Shown here: piece by piece, positions 1 to 7,836 of the stretch
Layout of the letters: every line of letters starts with the position of its first letter
How positions within the stretch are numbered: position 1 is the first letter of the stretch
Assembly: GCA_964561025.1 (NCBI GenBank)
Contig: CAZLNM010000040.1
Span: forward strand, 1-38,901
From: JAAZNF01 sp964561025
GTDB lineage: Bacteria; Myxococcota; B64-G9
DNA: 38,901 bases
Direction of reading: 5' to 3'
Made by a program: the position numbers and the translations under genes
The notes under the pieces: model-generated
What the model saw: the letters and a program-made list of their open reading frames with translations, nothing else
Database searches by the model: none
Told to the model about the DNA's origin: nothing

Positions 1-324
1 TTCGACGCGCTCGTGAAGGAGCAGCGGGCGCTCATCGTCAAGGACGAGATGGACCTCGACTTCGACGCCAAGTTCGACGTGGCCACCTACTGGCAGGGGG
101 GCACCCGGGTGCGGCAGGAGTACGACGTCAACTTCGACGGCAAGACCGATGCCTGGAAGTACTTCGAAAAGGGCCAGGTGGTGCGCATCGAGCGGGACCG
201 GGACTACAACGGGCGCGTGGATCGCTGGGAGTACTTCGTGGAAGGCAAGCTCGACCGCACCGGCCTCGATGAAGACGGCGACGGCCAGATCGACAAGTGG
301 ATCCAGCAAACCGAGGAGACGTAG
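1..324 (+). CDS. EF-hand-like repeat protein, C-terminal part
   Basis: The reading frame is open from base 1 and ends at TAG 322-324, so the 5' end lies outside the window. The visible 107 residues hold about four units of roughly 22 residues. Each has an Asp-rich loop (DLDFDAKFD, DVNFDGKTD, DRDYNGRVD, DEDGDGQID) followed by a short strand such as AWKYFEKG or RWEYFVEG. Such loops resemble calcium-binding EF-hand or thrombospondin type 3 loops. Strings of these units are common in exported lipoproteins of myxobacteria-like organisms. Export is an inference, because no signal peptide is visible in this fragment. The gene converges on the SPOR-domain gene, with 6 nt between the stop codons. Specific function unknown. 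Confidence 0.8.
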   Translation, partial: FDALVKEQRALIVKDEMDLDFDAKFDVATYWQGGTRVRQEYDVNFDGKTDAWKYFEKGQVVRIERDRDYNGRVDRWEYFVEGKLDRTGLDEDGDGQIDKWIQQTEET

Positions 325-330
325 GCCCGC

Positions 331-909
331 TCACTCCTCGAGCACCACCAGGACCTTGAACCTCTCCTCCGCCTCCAGGCGCCGGGCCAGCTCCTCGGCC
401 CGCTCGCGCTCGGTGAAACTCCCCGCCCGCACCCGGAAGGCCGCGCCTCGGCCGGGCGCCGCCTCGGACACCCGCACCTCCGGGTAGCCACGGCTCGCCA
501 GTCGCTCCACCAGCGCCTGAGCCTGGCCCGCCTCCTTGAAGGCCGCCACCTGAACCGCGAACCGGCGCCCGGGCGCCACCGGGGCGTCGGCGTCCAGCGC
601 CGCGCCGGCCACACCGGCGTCCGCAAGCGCCGCGTCCGGCACGGCCGGCCGGGGGGGCGGTGGGGATGGCACCAAGCGGGGCGTACTGTCCAGCAGCAGC
701 GCGGGGGCGGTGAGCTTTCTTCCCTCGGGCGGCTTTTCCTGCGCCGGGCGATCGGCCCGGGTCAGCGCATCGTTCGGCTCCGGGCATGGATCCCGCGCGA
801 GGTTCCTCCCCACCATCACGCCGGCGGCGAACAGCAGCCCGGCCAGGACAACGCCGGCCAGCGCGAAGAAGGCCCCGCCTCCCACTCGATCGCCGTCCTC
901 CGCGCTCAT
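331..909 (-). CDS. SPOR-domain membrane protein
   Basis: The 192-residue protein starts at ATG 909-907 and is the last gene of a five-gene operon. Its start overlaps the argS stop as ATGA, so translation is probably coupled. Residues 1-10 are polar, and about 12-34 form one membrane helix (AFFALAGVVLAGLLFAAGVM). A Pro/Ala-rich periplasmic linker follows, then a SPOR domain at about 116-192, recognisable by FAVQVAAFKEAGQAQALVERL and FRVRAGSFTERERAEELARRL. SPOR domains bind denuded peptidoglycan glycans at division sites, so the protein likely acts in the periplasm in cell-wall or division processes. This architecture matches FtsN- or DedD-like proteins, but the exact orthology is not evident. 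Confidence 0.87.
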   Translation of the reverse strand: MSAEDGDRVGGGAFFALAGVVLAGLLFAAGVMVGRNLARDPCPEPNDALTRADRPAQEKPPEGRKLTAPALLLDSTPRLVPSPPPPRPAVPDAALADAGVAGAALDADAPVAPGRRFAVQVAAFKEAGQAQALVERLASRGYPEVRVSEAAPGRGAAFRVRAGSFTERERAEELARRLEAEERFKVLVVLEE

Positions 910-2609
910 GCGGGTCCCTCCTCCTCGGGGAGTTGCTCCATGCGCTCCGGCGCCGACACCCCAAGGAGCGCCAGTCCGTTCTGAAGCACCTGGCGCAACC
1001 CCTGGACCCACAGCAGCCGGGCGGCAAGGCGCGCGGGCTCGCCGCCCAGGATGGGGCTCTCCCGGGCCGTGGCGGTGTAGTAGTGATGGAAGCGCCCGAC
1101 CAACTCTTGCAGGTAGTACACCACCAGGTGCGGGGCCCGGCCCTGGGCCGCCGCGAGCACGGCCTCCGGAAAGCGCGCCATGGCCTTGAGCAGCTCGATC
1201 TCCAGCGGATGGTCCAGGCAGCCGAGGTCGGCTCGCCGGACGGAGCCGGGATCCGGCACCGGCAGGCCACGCTCGGCGGCCCGTGCCAGGATGCTGCACA
1301 ACCGGGCGTGGCCGTACTGCACGTAGAACACAGGGTTCTCCAGCGAGCGCTTCTTGGCCAGCTCCAGGTCGAACTCCATCTGCCCGTCGGGAGAGCGCAA
1401 CAAGAAGAAGAAGCGGGCCGCGTCCGCGCCGACCTCCTCGATCACCTCCCGCAGCGTGACGATCTCGCCGGCCCGCTTGGACATCACCACCGGCTGTCCG
1501 CCCCGCAGCAGGCTGACCATCTGCACCAGCACCACCTCGAGCTTCTCCGGCGGGTGGCCGAAGGCCTTGAGTCCGGCCTTCATGCGCGGCACGTACCCGT
1601 GGTGGTCCGCGCCCCACACGTCGATCAGCCGTTCGAACCCCCGTCGCAGCTTGTCGAGATGGTAGGCCAGATCGGTAGCGAAGTAGGTGTGGCTGCCGTC
1701 GCTCTTGACCAGCACCCGGGGCTTCTCGTCCCCGAAGCGCTCGGCGGAGAACCAGCGCGCCCCTTCGCGGTACTCGAGCGCCCCCTGGCGCTCAAGCTCC
1801 GCGAACACCTCCTGCAACCGGCCGGAGCTCAACACCTCGCGCTCGGAGGCGTAACGATCCATCCCCACCCCGAACGCCGCGAGGTCCCTCTGGATGTCGG
1901 CCAGGTTCTGCTCCACGCAGAAGTCCATGATGGCGCGCAGGTCGGGCTCGCCGGGCTCCCCGGGCAGAAACCCGGTCAGGGCTGCCGGCAGCCGGCGGGC
2001 CAGATCGATCACGTACTCGCCCCGGTACCCGTCGGCCGGGAACTCGCCCGCGTGGCCGCGCAGCTCGCGCAGGCGGAACACCACCGAGAGCGCCAGGTTG
2101 CGCACCTGCGCCCCGGCGTCGTTGACGTAGAACTCCCGCTCGACCGTGTGGCCGGTGAACTGGAGTAGCCGCGCCAGCACGTCGCCCACCACCGCGCCGC
2201 GGCCGTGGCCGAAGTGCAGCGGGCCGGTGGGGTTGGCCGACACGAACTCGATCTGCACCCGCTCCGGCCGATCGGCCCGGGTCCGGCCGAAGTCCGGCCC
2301 CGCCTCCAGCACCCGGGGCAACACCTGGCGCCAGTGGTCTTTCGAGTAGTAGAGGTTGATGAAGCCCGGCCCGGCCACTTCACAACGCTCCACGCCGGGG
2401 AGCGAACGCAGCTCCGCCTGCAGGAGGCCGGCCAGCTCGCGCGGCGCGCGCCGCAGGGGCCGCGCCAGGGCCATGGCCAGGTTGGTGGCCAGGTCGCCGT
2501 GTTCCGCGCGCGCGGGATGCTCGACGCTGAACGGAGGCAGCTCGGCCTCGGACAGGGAAAGCCGGACGCGGCAAATCTCGCGAAGCTGTCGGCGCAGGTC
2601 TTCGATCAT
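906..2609 (-). CDS. argS: Arginyl-tRNA synthetase
   Basis: This class I aminoacyl-tRNA synthetase of 567 residues (family norm about 550-590) charges tRNA-Arg in the cytoplasm. The N-terminal Arg-tRNA-synthetase additive domain spans about 1-90. The HIGH-type motif is LHFGHGRG at 131-138 after SANPTGP, and the KMSK-type motif is VMSKR at 375-379. A DALR anticodon-binding domain with many Arg/Leu helices forms the C-terminus (YGHARLCSILARA onward). The start is ATG 2609-2607, overlapping the upstream TPR-gene stop as ATGA; the open frame extends further upstream but only inside that gene. The stop overlaps the next start as ATGA. Confidence 0.97.
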   Translation of the reverse strand: MIEDLRRQLREICRVRLSLSEAELPPFSVEHPARAEHGDLATNLAMALARPLRRAPRELAGLLQAELRSLPGVERCEVAGPGFINLYYSKDHWRQVLPRVLEAGPDFGRTRADRPERVQIEFVSANPTGPLHFGHGRGAVVGDVLARLLQFTGHTVEREFYVNDAGAQVRNLALSVVFRLRELRGHAGEFPADGYRGEYVIDLARRLPAALTGFLPGEPGEPDLRAIMDFCVEQNLADIQRDLAAFGVGMDRYASEREVLSSGRLQEVFAELERQGALEYREGARWFSAERFGDEKPRVLVKSDGSHTYFATDLAYHLDKLRRGFERLIDVWGADHHGYVPRMKAGLKAFGHPPEKLEVVLVQMVSLLRGGQPVVMSKRAGEIVTLREVIEEVGADAARFFFLLRSPDGQMEFDLELAKKRSLENPVFYVQYGHARLCSILARAAERGLPVPDPGSVRRADLGCLDHPLEIELLKAMARFPEAVLAAAQGRAPHLVVYYLQELVGRFHHYYTATARESPILGGEPARLAARLLWVQGLRQVLQNGLALLGVSAPERMEQLPEEEGPA

Positions 2610-3775
2610 CGGTCGGTCCCCGTCCCCCCGTCGCCCGGCGCGGCCAACTCGCGCAGGCGCGCCTCGATGGCCTTCTGCGCCTCCGCATCGCCGGTTTGCA
2701 CCAGCCGCGCCTTCTCCAGCACGGCGCGGGCCCAGGCCCGATCGCCGAAGGCATCCAATTCCTGCGAGAGCTCGACGGCCTGCTCCGGGCTCTGCACCAC
2801 CAGGCTGTCCGCGCGCTGCCAGGCATAGCGGGCGTCCTCGCGCTTGCCCTGGGCCAACAGGCAGCGGGCCAGCCCCCTCCAGCCGCTGGCGTGCGCCCGG
2901 TCGATGTCCAGGCTGCGCCGGTATTTCTTCTCGGCCTCGGGCCACTTCTTCTCGTTCTCATCCAGGGCCGCCAGCACCTCCCAGGCCATGAAGTCCTGCG
3001 GCTCGACGGTCAGGATCTTCTGGTAGATGGTCCGGGCCTCTTCCAGGCGGCCGCCCTGCACCGCGAGCTGTCCCAGCTCGTCCAGGGCCTCGAAGTACGC
3101 CTCCTCCGGGCGCCGACTCGAGGTGTAGGCCTGCAACGCATCACCGATCGAGGCCAGGACCGCGCGGGCCTCCTCGGGGCGCTGCAAGCGAAGCAGCAGG
3201 CGCCCCAGCTCGAGCTCCAGGATGGCGGAGCGGGGCCGGGTGGCAATGGCCTCGCGAAGGATCTTTTCGGCGCGGGCCGGTTCTTTCTGCTGCTCGGCGA
3301 TCTGGGCGCGCGCCACGATGGAATCCAGATCGTTCGCGTCCTGGGCCATGAGCTTCTGGTAGGCGGCGTCGGCCTCGGCGAGGCGCTCCAGGTTCCGGAG
3401 CACCAGCGCCAGCTCGTGTCGGGCGGTGCGGCTCTCCGGATCCTCCTTCAGGGCTCGCTCCAGCAGGCGCTCCGCCTCGGACAGCGCCGCGGTCCTCTCC
3501 GCCGGCGGCAGCTTGCCCGCCTTGCGGCGCAGCGTCCCGGCCAGGCCACACAGACCACCGCCGTGTTTGGGACTGCTCTTCAACACGCTGCGGAAGAGAT
3601 CTTCGGCCTCCGACAGCCGGTTTTCGACCAGCGCTTGCGCCGCCTTCTGGTACAGGGCCTGCAGCTCGTAATCCGGCGTCGCCTCTTCCCGCGGGCATCC
3701 CGCCACCAGCGCCAGGGCCAGGGCGGGGCCGAGGAGGTGGACGGCGATCTTTCCAGAAAGCGCTGTCTTGGCCAT
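2606..3775 (-). CDS. TPR-repeat lipoprotein
   Basis: The 389-residue protein has a lipoprotein signal peptide with lipobox LVAGC (Cys27), so it is probably membrane-anchored and exposed to the periplasm. The rest is a chain of tetratricopeptide-like units, for example ALVENRLSEAEDLFRSVLKSSPKHGGGLCGLA, DAAYQKLMAQDANDLDSIVARA and EEARTIYQKILTVEPQDFMAWEVLA, written here as separate segments. TPRs are protein-binding scaffolds. The start ATG has GGAGAAAGG upstream, and the epimerase stop is 12 nt before it. The stop overlaps argS as ATGA. The partner is unknown; operon company with the SPOR and CsgG/PEGA proteins suggests an envelope role, which is inference. Confidence 0.85.
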   Translation of the reverse strand: MAKTALSGKIAVHLLGPALALALVAGCPREEATPDYELQALYQKAAQALVENRLSEAEDLFRSVLKSSPKHGGGLCGLAGTLRRKAGKLPPAERTAALSEAERLLERALKEDPESRTARHELALVLRNLERLAEADAAYQKLMAQDANDLDSIVARAQIAEQQKEPARAEKILREAIATRPRSAILELELGRLLLRLQRPEEARAVLASIGDALQAYTSSRRPEEAYFEALDELGQLAVQGGRLEEARTIYQKILTVEPQDFMAWEVLAALDENEKKWPEAEKKYRRSLDIDRAHASGWRGLARCLLAQGKREDARYAWQRADSLVVQSPEQAVELSQELDAFGDRAWARAVLEKARLVQTGDAEAQKAIEARLRELAAPGDGGTGTDR

Positions 3776-3787
3776 GGCCTTTCTCCG

Positions 3788-4732
3788 TTATCGCGGGGGA
3801 TGGGCCGCCAGATCCTGGAGCGCGGCGTCCGAATCGAAGCGCGCCGTAAAGGCAAGCGCCCGCTCCGCCCGGGCCCCGTCCACTACCACGGGGTTGAGAT
3901 AGTAGTCCAGCCAGGCGGACGAGACCCGCGCGAAGCGCGCGCCCAGGCGATGGCACGCGTCGAAAAACGGGTACAGGGCCAGGGCCGGGACCCACACCAC
4001 CCGCTTCTTCAGGATACGGGCGGCATCGTCCAGACTCAGGCGCCCCCGGCCCTTGATGTTGAAGGCGCCAGCGGCCGGCCGCTCGAGCGCGAGGCGGATG
4101 GCGCGCACCAGATCGTCGAGGTGCAGCAGGTCGAGGGCGGGCCCGGCGGCGGTCGTGCGGGGCAGGAACGGCGCCTCGAGCAGAAAGCGGGTCCAGAAGG
4201 TGTCCACGCCGGGCCCCGCCGTCAGGGTGGCCCGAAGCACGCAGGCGGAGAAGGCGGGACGGCCCTGGCAGAAGTCGGAAACCATCTGCTCCAGCCGGAT
4301 CATATCTCGGCTCCAGGCCAGCCGGGGGTGTCCGCGCAGCGGGCTCTCCTCGGTGGCCAGCGCGTCGGTCTCGTCGCGTGGCCCGTACACCAGCGCGCTG
4401 GAAATCATCACCAGCCGCTCCACCTTGGCCTTCTCGCACGAGCGCAGCAGACCGCGCGCGCCGGCCAGCAGCGCCTCGCGCTGCACGCGCTCGTCGGCGA
4501 CCAGGTGGAAAGGGCTGGCCAGGTGGACCACCCGGGAGACACCTTCCTCGGAAAAAAAGCGCGCCACGCTCTCGTCCCGCAGATCCTGGTTGAAGAAGCG
4601 CAGCCACGGGGGGTGGAAGGCGGGGAACCGGATGTCCACCCCGGCCACCCGGCCCGGCCGCTCCGCCTCCAGCGCCCGCAGCAGGCGCTGCCCGATCACA
4701 CCGGAGACGCCGGTGATGGCTGTGATGCCCAT
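3788..4732 (-). CDS. NAD-dependent epimerase/dehydratase family protein
   Basis: This 314-residue protein is of the extended short-chain dehydrogenase type. The N-terminus carries the Rossmann dinucleotide motif GVSGVIG at 8-14, followed by an acidic residue at the end of beta-2 (VDIRF). A Ser/Tyr-type region is visible at MISSALVYGPRDE. Typical members act on nucleotide sugars or related substrates with bound NAD(P). The usual YxxxK lysine is not obvious here, because the equivalent stretch is degenerate, so the substrate and even activity are uncertain. The gene lies 7 nt after the CsgG/PEGA stop and 12 nt before the TPR lipoprotein, clearly within one operon. Confidence 0.85.
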   Translation of the reverse strand: MGITAITGVSGVIGQRLLRALEAERPGRVAGVDIRFPAFHPPWLRFFNQDLRDESVARFFSEEGVSRVVHLASPFHLVADERVQREALLAGARGLLRSCEKAKVERLVMISSALVYGPRDETDALATEESPLRGHPRLAWSRDMIRLEQMVSDFCQGRPAFSACVLRATLTAGPGVDTFWTRFLLEAPFLPRTTAAGPALDLLHLDDLVRAIRLALERPAAGAFNIKGRGRLSLDDAARILKKRVVWVPALALYPFFDACHRLGARFARVSSAWLDYYLNPVVVDGARAERALAFTARFDSDAALQDLAAHPPR

Positions 4733-4739
4733 GGCGCGT

Positions 4740-5861
4740 TCAGAAACTCCAGCCGAGGGCCAGGCCGCCCGGCGCGGGGATGAGGCGCGGTAGCATCGAC
4801 TGGGCGGAGCCGGGAGCGGGCTGGAAGCGGCGGTAGCGCTGCGGGTCGTCGCCGGTCAAGAAGAGGTACAGGGCGGCGCCGCCGGCCAGGGCCCCACCCA
4901 GGGCCAGCCCCAGCGCGGTGTTGTCCATGATCTCGGCGGTGCGCATGTCGTCCTTGTGGGCCTGGTAATAGGAGAGCCGGTCGGGGTGGGCGGGTTCGTA
5001 CACGCCGTCCTGATAGCGCTGCTCGATGGGATCGTACACCCGCCAGGTGTAGATGCGCATCATCAGCGCCGCGCCCTCGAAGGCAAAGAACGTCGCCGCG
5101 GCGATCCAGGCCCAACGCCGGGTGCGCCGCGCCGCGGACTCGTACTCCTCCACGAAGCGGGCGGACGGGATGAGCGTCACATCGACCTGCTGCACCTCGC
5201 GGGGCCGGACCTGGATGGTGCGCACCCAGTCGATGAACCCCTGGCGCGAGACGCGGATGTCGTGGGGCCCGGCCGGCAAGGACTGCGGCCCGAGCGGGGT
5301 GGTGCCCACCAGGGAGTTGTCGATCGACACGTCCGCCCCCTCCTCGGACACGGTGAACCACACGCTCCCCGACTCGGCCCGCAGGATGTCGGCCACCACC
5401 TGCTGGGCCGCCACGGCGCACTCCGAGAGCAGCCGCTCGTGGCCCCCGGAGAAATCCCGCTCCACCCGCCGCGCCACCTTCTTCTGCTCGATGTCGAGCA
5501 ACTGCAGCCCGATCACCCAGCGCTCCCCCACCCGCCCGGCGCTCCCGGCGACCACGAACTGCGCGTTCAGGACGCCGCCCAGGTTGAGCAGGCAGTCGTC
5601 GTCGCCGCAGCCCAGCAGGTTGCGGTCGGCCTCGTGGGCGAGCAGGTTGCGGATGTCCTCGCGGGAGATCACCTCGAACAGGCCGATGCGGGACAGGGCG
5701 TGGGCCACCTGTCCGGTGAGCAGGGCGGCCACGTCCGCGCCCACCCCGTTGTCCTTGAGATCCATCACGGCGACCTTGCCCAGCGGCGCCGAGGCGGCCG
5801 CTGCGCCGGACGGGATTCCCAGAATGCTCCAGCACAACACGATCCAAGTGCCGCGACGCAT
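4740..5861 (-). CDS. CsgG-like / PEGA-domain exported protein
   Basis: The chosen start is ATG 5861-5859, preceded by AAGGAG at good spacing; the frame is open to 5984, but that runs through the promoter. The 373-residue product has a signal peptide (about 1-23). A CsgG/FlgT-like alpha-beta domain follows at about 28-160 (GKVAVMDLKDNGV, FEVISREDIRNLLAHE, GCGDDDCLLNLGGVLNAQFV). A PEGA domain spans about 165-231 (GADVSIDNSLVGTTPLG, LPAGPHDIRVSRQGF). Hydrophobic segments lie at about 249-268 and 318-338. Such proteins are common in deltaproteobacterial envelopes, but their exact role is undefined. It is the first gene of the five-gene operon ending in the SPOR gene. Confidence 0.85.
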   Translation of the reverse strand: MRRGTWIVLCWSILGIPSGAAAASAPLGKVAVMDLKDNGVGADVAALLTGQVAHALSRIGLFEVISREDIRNLLAHEADRNLLGCGDDDCLLNLGGVLNAQFVVAGSAGRVGERWVIGLQLLDIEQKKVARRVERDFSGGHERLLSECAVAAQQVVADILRAESGSVWFTVSEEGADVSIDNSLVGTTPLGPQSLPAGPHDIRVSRQGFIDWVRTIQVRPREVQQVDVTLIPSARFVEEYESAARRTRRWAWIAAATFFAFEGAALMMRIYTWRVYDPIEQRYQDGVYEPAHPDRLSYYQAHKDDMRTAEIMDNTALGLALGGALAGGAALYLFLTGDDPQRYRRFQPAPGSAQSMLPRLIPAPGGLALGWSF

Positions 5862-5921
5862 ACGCCACTCTCCTTGCCGGTTCCCGCCCGCGCCGGTGAT
5901 CACCCGCCTCGGGCCCGGCCG

Positions 5922-5950
5922 ATTATAGGCATTCCGGTGGGCGGATTCAA
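5922..5950 (-). promoter_or_regulatory. Sigma70-type promoter of the CsgG/PEGA-epimerase-TPR-argS-SPOR operon
   Basis: Read on the minus strand, a -35 box TTGAAT (5950-5945) and a perfect -10 box TATAAT (5927-5922) are separated by exactly 17 nt. The start codon at 5861 is about 60 nt downstream. The T-run just upstream (5956-5949) is also the U-tract of the tRNA-Val terminator, so terminator and promoter abut. Based on consensus match only. Confidence 0.75.
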
Positions 5951-5982
5951 AAAAAAGAGACGGGAGAACGCTCTCCCGTCTC
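5949..5982 (-). terminator. Rho-independent terminator after tRNA-Val
   Basis: On the minus strand a perfect 10-bp inverted repeat (GAGACGGGAG arm at 5982-5973, partner at 5966-5957), extendable by one A-T pair around a 4-nt loop, is followed by eight T residues (5956-5949). It begins 9 nt after the tRNA 3' end. Confidence 0.88.
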
Positions 5983-5990
5983 ATCGCTCA

Positions 5991-6062
5991 TGGGCGCTGA
6001 CAGATTCGAACTGTCGACTTCCACCGTGTGAGGATGGCACTCTGCCGCTGAGTTAAGCGCCC
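5991..6062 (-). tRNA. tRNA-Val (anticodon CAC)
   Basis: The minus strand folds into a complete 72-nt cloverleaf. The acceptor stem GGGCGCT pairs with AGCGCCC. The D arm is ACTC/GAGT. The anticodon stem CCATC/GGTGG carries the loop CTCACAC, giving anticodon CAC, which reads GTG valine codons. The T arm is GACAG/CTGTC with loop TTCGAAT, and the discriminator is A. The 3' CCA is not encoded (the next bases are TGA), so a CCA-adding enzyme is required. Promoter and terminator are recognisable on either side. Confidence 0.95.
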
Positions 6063-6073
6063 GCGGCAGAACC

Positions 6074-6103
6074 TCTATAGCAAAGCTCACGCGCCGGGAT
6101 CAA
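6074..6103 (-). promoter_or_regulatory. Putative promoter of tRNA-Val
   Basis: On the minus strand TTGATC (6103-6098) and TATAGA (6079-6074) are separated by 18 nt and lie 11 nt upstream of the tRNA 5' end. The boxes match four to five of six consensus positions each. The spacing leaves room for only a very short 5' leader. Confidence 0.55.
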
Positions 6104-6104
6104 G

Positions 6105-6152
6105 AAAAATCAGCCCAGGGCCTGACGCACGGGCGTAGCTTGCGGCCTGGGC
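6105..6152 (-). terminator. Possible terminator after the TPR/cNMP-binding gene
   Basis: On the minus strand the arms GCCCAGGCC (6152-6144) and GGCCCTGGGC (6122-6113) can pair with one bulge around a 21-nt loop. TGATTTTTC, with five T, follows. It lies about 30 nt after the stop at 6184. The long loop makes it weaker than a canonical terminator. Confidence 0.45.
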
Positions 6153-6183
6153 ACCGCGGCCTTCCGCCTGGCGCCCCGCCGGG

Positions 6184-7836
6184 TCAGATCATGACGCCCC
6201 GTTCGGCCAGGGAGTTGAGGGTCAGGGCCCGGCGCTGCTCGCCCAGCGTCGTCACCATCTCCAGGATCTGGGGATGGGTCAGGATCACCTCCGAGAACAC
6301 CTCGCGCGGCAGCCGCAACACGCTGGCCGGGGCCGGCGAGCGCACCGTGGCGCGGGCCGGTTCCTGGTGCAGACAGGAATACTCGCCGAACACCTCTCCC
6401 TCCCGCAGCTCGCCCACCCGCACCTCGGATCCTTCCGCCGCGCGCCGGAAAACGTCCAACCGGCCGCGCAGCACGATGTACAGGCCGTCGCTGTTCTGTC
6501 CCTCGGCGATCAAGGTCTCGCCCGCGCTCACGTCCCGGCACAAAAAGCGCTCGATGAGCCGCACCCGGTCCTGACCCTCGAACGGCCGGAACAGCGGCGA
6601 GGTGGCCAGGACGTTGCGCAGCATGCGCTGGTGGGCGAACTTCTTGAGCACCTCCTCCACCGCCGGGAAGCGGCGCGCCACCTCGTCCAGCAACGCCCGC
6701 TCGATCTCGAACAGCTCGCACTCGCTGGTGGCCTGCACCGAGGCCGCCCGCGGCCCGCCGCGCAGCACCGCCATCTCGCCGAAGAAGGCGCCCTCCCCCA
6801 GCTGCGCCAGCTGCAAGAACCGCCCCGGATCCAGGGCGCGCAGCACCCGCACCTGGCCGCGCGCGATGACGAACATGCTGTGTCCCTCCTCGCCCTCCCG
6901 CAGGATGAGCTCGCCGGGCTGCACCCGTACAAGGCGCATGCGCTCCAGCAGCTCGACGAAGGCCTCCCGGGGCAGGTCGGAGAACAGCGGCAGGTGCGGC
7001 AGCACCACGGTGTGCGGCGGCGGCTCGGGGGCCGCCAGCGGCGGTTCCTCGGGAGGCGCAGGCTCGACGGCCGCGAGCGGAGGCTCTTGCGGCGGCGCAG
7101 GTTCGGGTGCGGCGAGCGGTGATTCCGGGGATTCCGCAGGCTCCGGGATCACCGGCGGCTCGGGCGGAAGTTCGACGTCCATCGGGATGTCGTCGAGCGG
7201 CGCGGCCTCTGGCTCCGCCGGGCCGGGCTCGCGCGCAATCTGTTCTTGCGGGGACACCACCTCGAGGCCGACGTCCATGGATTGCGGTTCCACCTCCGGC
7301 AAGGACTCCTCGGCGAGCTGCGGCGAACGTTCAAGAACAGGCGGCGCGGCGGGAGCGCCGGAAAGCTCGGAGAGCGGCGTGGCCGCCCCCAGGATGATCA
7401 GGTCCTGCGCGTTCTCATCCGGAGGCGGAAGGTCGACTGGATCTTGCGCCGCGCTTGCGGCCGGCGCCGCCGCGTCCTCCGGCGCTTCGATCCGCACCTC
7501 CCGGGGTTTGCCCTCGGCCTGGTGCGCGTACAGCTCGGCCAGGCGGCGCTGCATGAGCTGGTGCCCGGGATCGGCCTCCAGCACCATCTTGCAGGTGGCG
7601 ATGGCCTTGAGCAGGAACCCCGCGGCCGCGTAGTGCTCGGTGAGCCGGGCGTACACCTGGGCCGCCTCCCGCCGGCGGTTGAGCCGCAGCAGGATCTGGC
7701 CCTGCTTGTTCTGGGCCACGTCATCGTCCGGCTGGCTGGCCAGGACCTTCTGGTACAGCTCCAGCGCCTTCTCGAGCCGGCCCTTGAGCAGCATCTGGGC
7801 CGCCTGATCCTTCAGGCTGCGGACGGGATCGCTCAT
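6184..7836 (-). CDS. TPR protein with two cyclic-nucleotide-binding domains
   Basis: The 550-residue protein has TPR-like repeats at about 1-110 (RLEKALELYQKVLASQPDDD, RREAAQVYARLTEHYAAAG). A Pro/Glu/Ala-rich linker covers about 115-280, then come two cNMP-binding domains at about 281-405 and 410-525. Each retains a phosphate-binding cassette: FGEMAVLRGGPRAASV with Arg363, and FGEYSCLHQEPARATV with Arg495. Both could therefore bind cAMP or a similar ligand. No DNA-binding or catalytic domain is seen, so it may be an adaptor that senses a nucleotide and binds partners through the TPRs (inference). The start ATG has AAGGAG 9 nt upstream. The upstream HEAT gene's open frame overlaps it by 116 nt. 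The ligand is unknown. Confidence 0.85.
   Translation of the reverse strand: MSDPVRSLKDQAAQMLLKGRLEKALELYQKVLASQPDDDVAQNKQGQILLRLNRRREAAQVYARLTEHYAAAGFLLKAIATCKMVLEADPGHQLMQRRLAELYAHQAEGKPREVRIEAPEDAAAPAASAAQDPVDLPPPDENAQDLIILGAATPLSELSGAPAAPPVLERSPQLAEESLPEVEPQSMDVGLEVVSPQEQIAREPGPAEPEAAPLDDIPMDVELPPEPPVIPEPAESPESPLAAPEPAPPQEPPLAAVEPAPPEEPPLAAPEPPPHTVVLPHLPLFSDLPREAFVELLERMRLVRVQPGELILREGEEGHSMFVIARGQVRVLRALDPGRFLQLAQLGEGAFFGEMAVLRGGPRAASVQATSECELFEIERALLDEVARRFPAVEEVLKKFAHQRMLRNVLATSPLFRPFEGQDRVRLIERFLCRDVSAGETLIAEGQNSDGLYIVLRGRLDVFRRAAEGSEVRVGELREGEVFGEYSCLHQEPARATVRSPAPASVLRLPREVFSEVILTHPQILEMVTTLGEQRRALTLNSLAERGVMI
7012..7122 (-). repeat. Three in-frame 13-residue Pro/Glu/Ala repeats
   Basis: Within the linker of the TPR/cNMP protein, residues 239-275 form about three tandem units: SPLAAPEPAPPQE, PPLAAVEPAPPEE and PPLAAPEPPPH. 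The underlying DNA is a degenerate 39-bp tandem repeat. It is probably a flexible spacer whose length can change by slippage. Confidence 0.7.

Noticed and set aside
2696..4783. 695-codon open frame on the plus strand opposite the TPR and epimerase genes
   Set aside because: It is antisense to two well-supported genes, the product is Gln/Gly/Arg/Leu-rich with no domain, and long shadow frames are expected in GC-rich coding DNA.
7012..7122. CRISPR-like or minisatellite array
   Set aside because: The units are degenerate, lack spacers and are in frame inside a Pro/Glu-rich coding linker.
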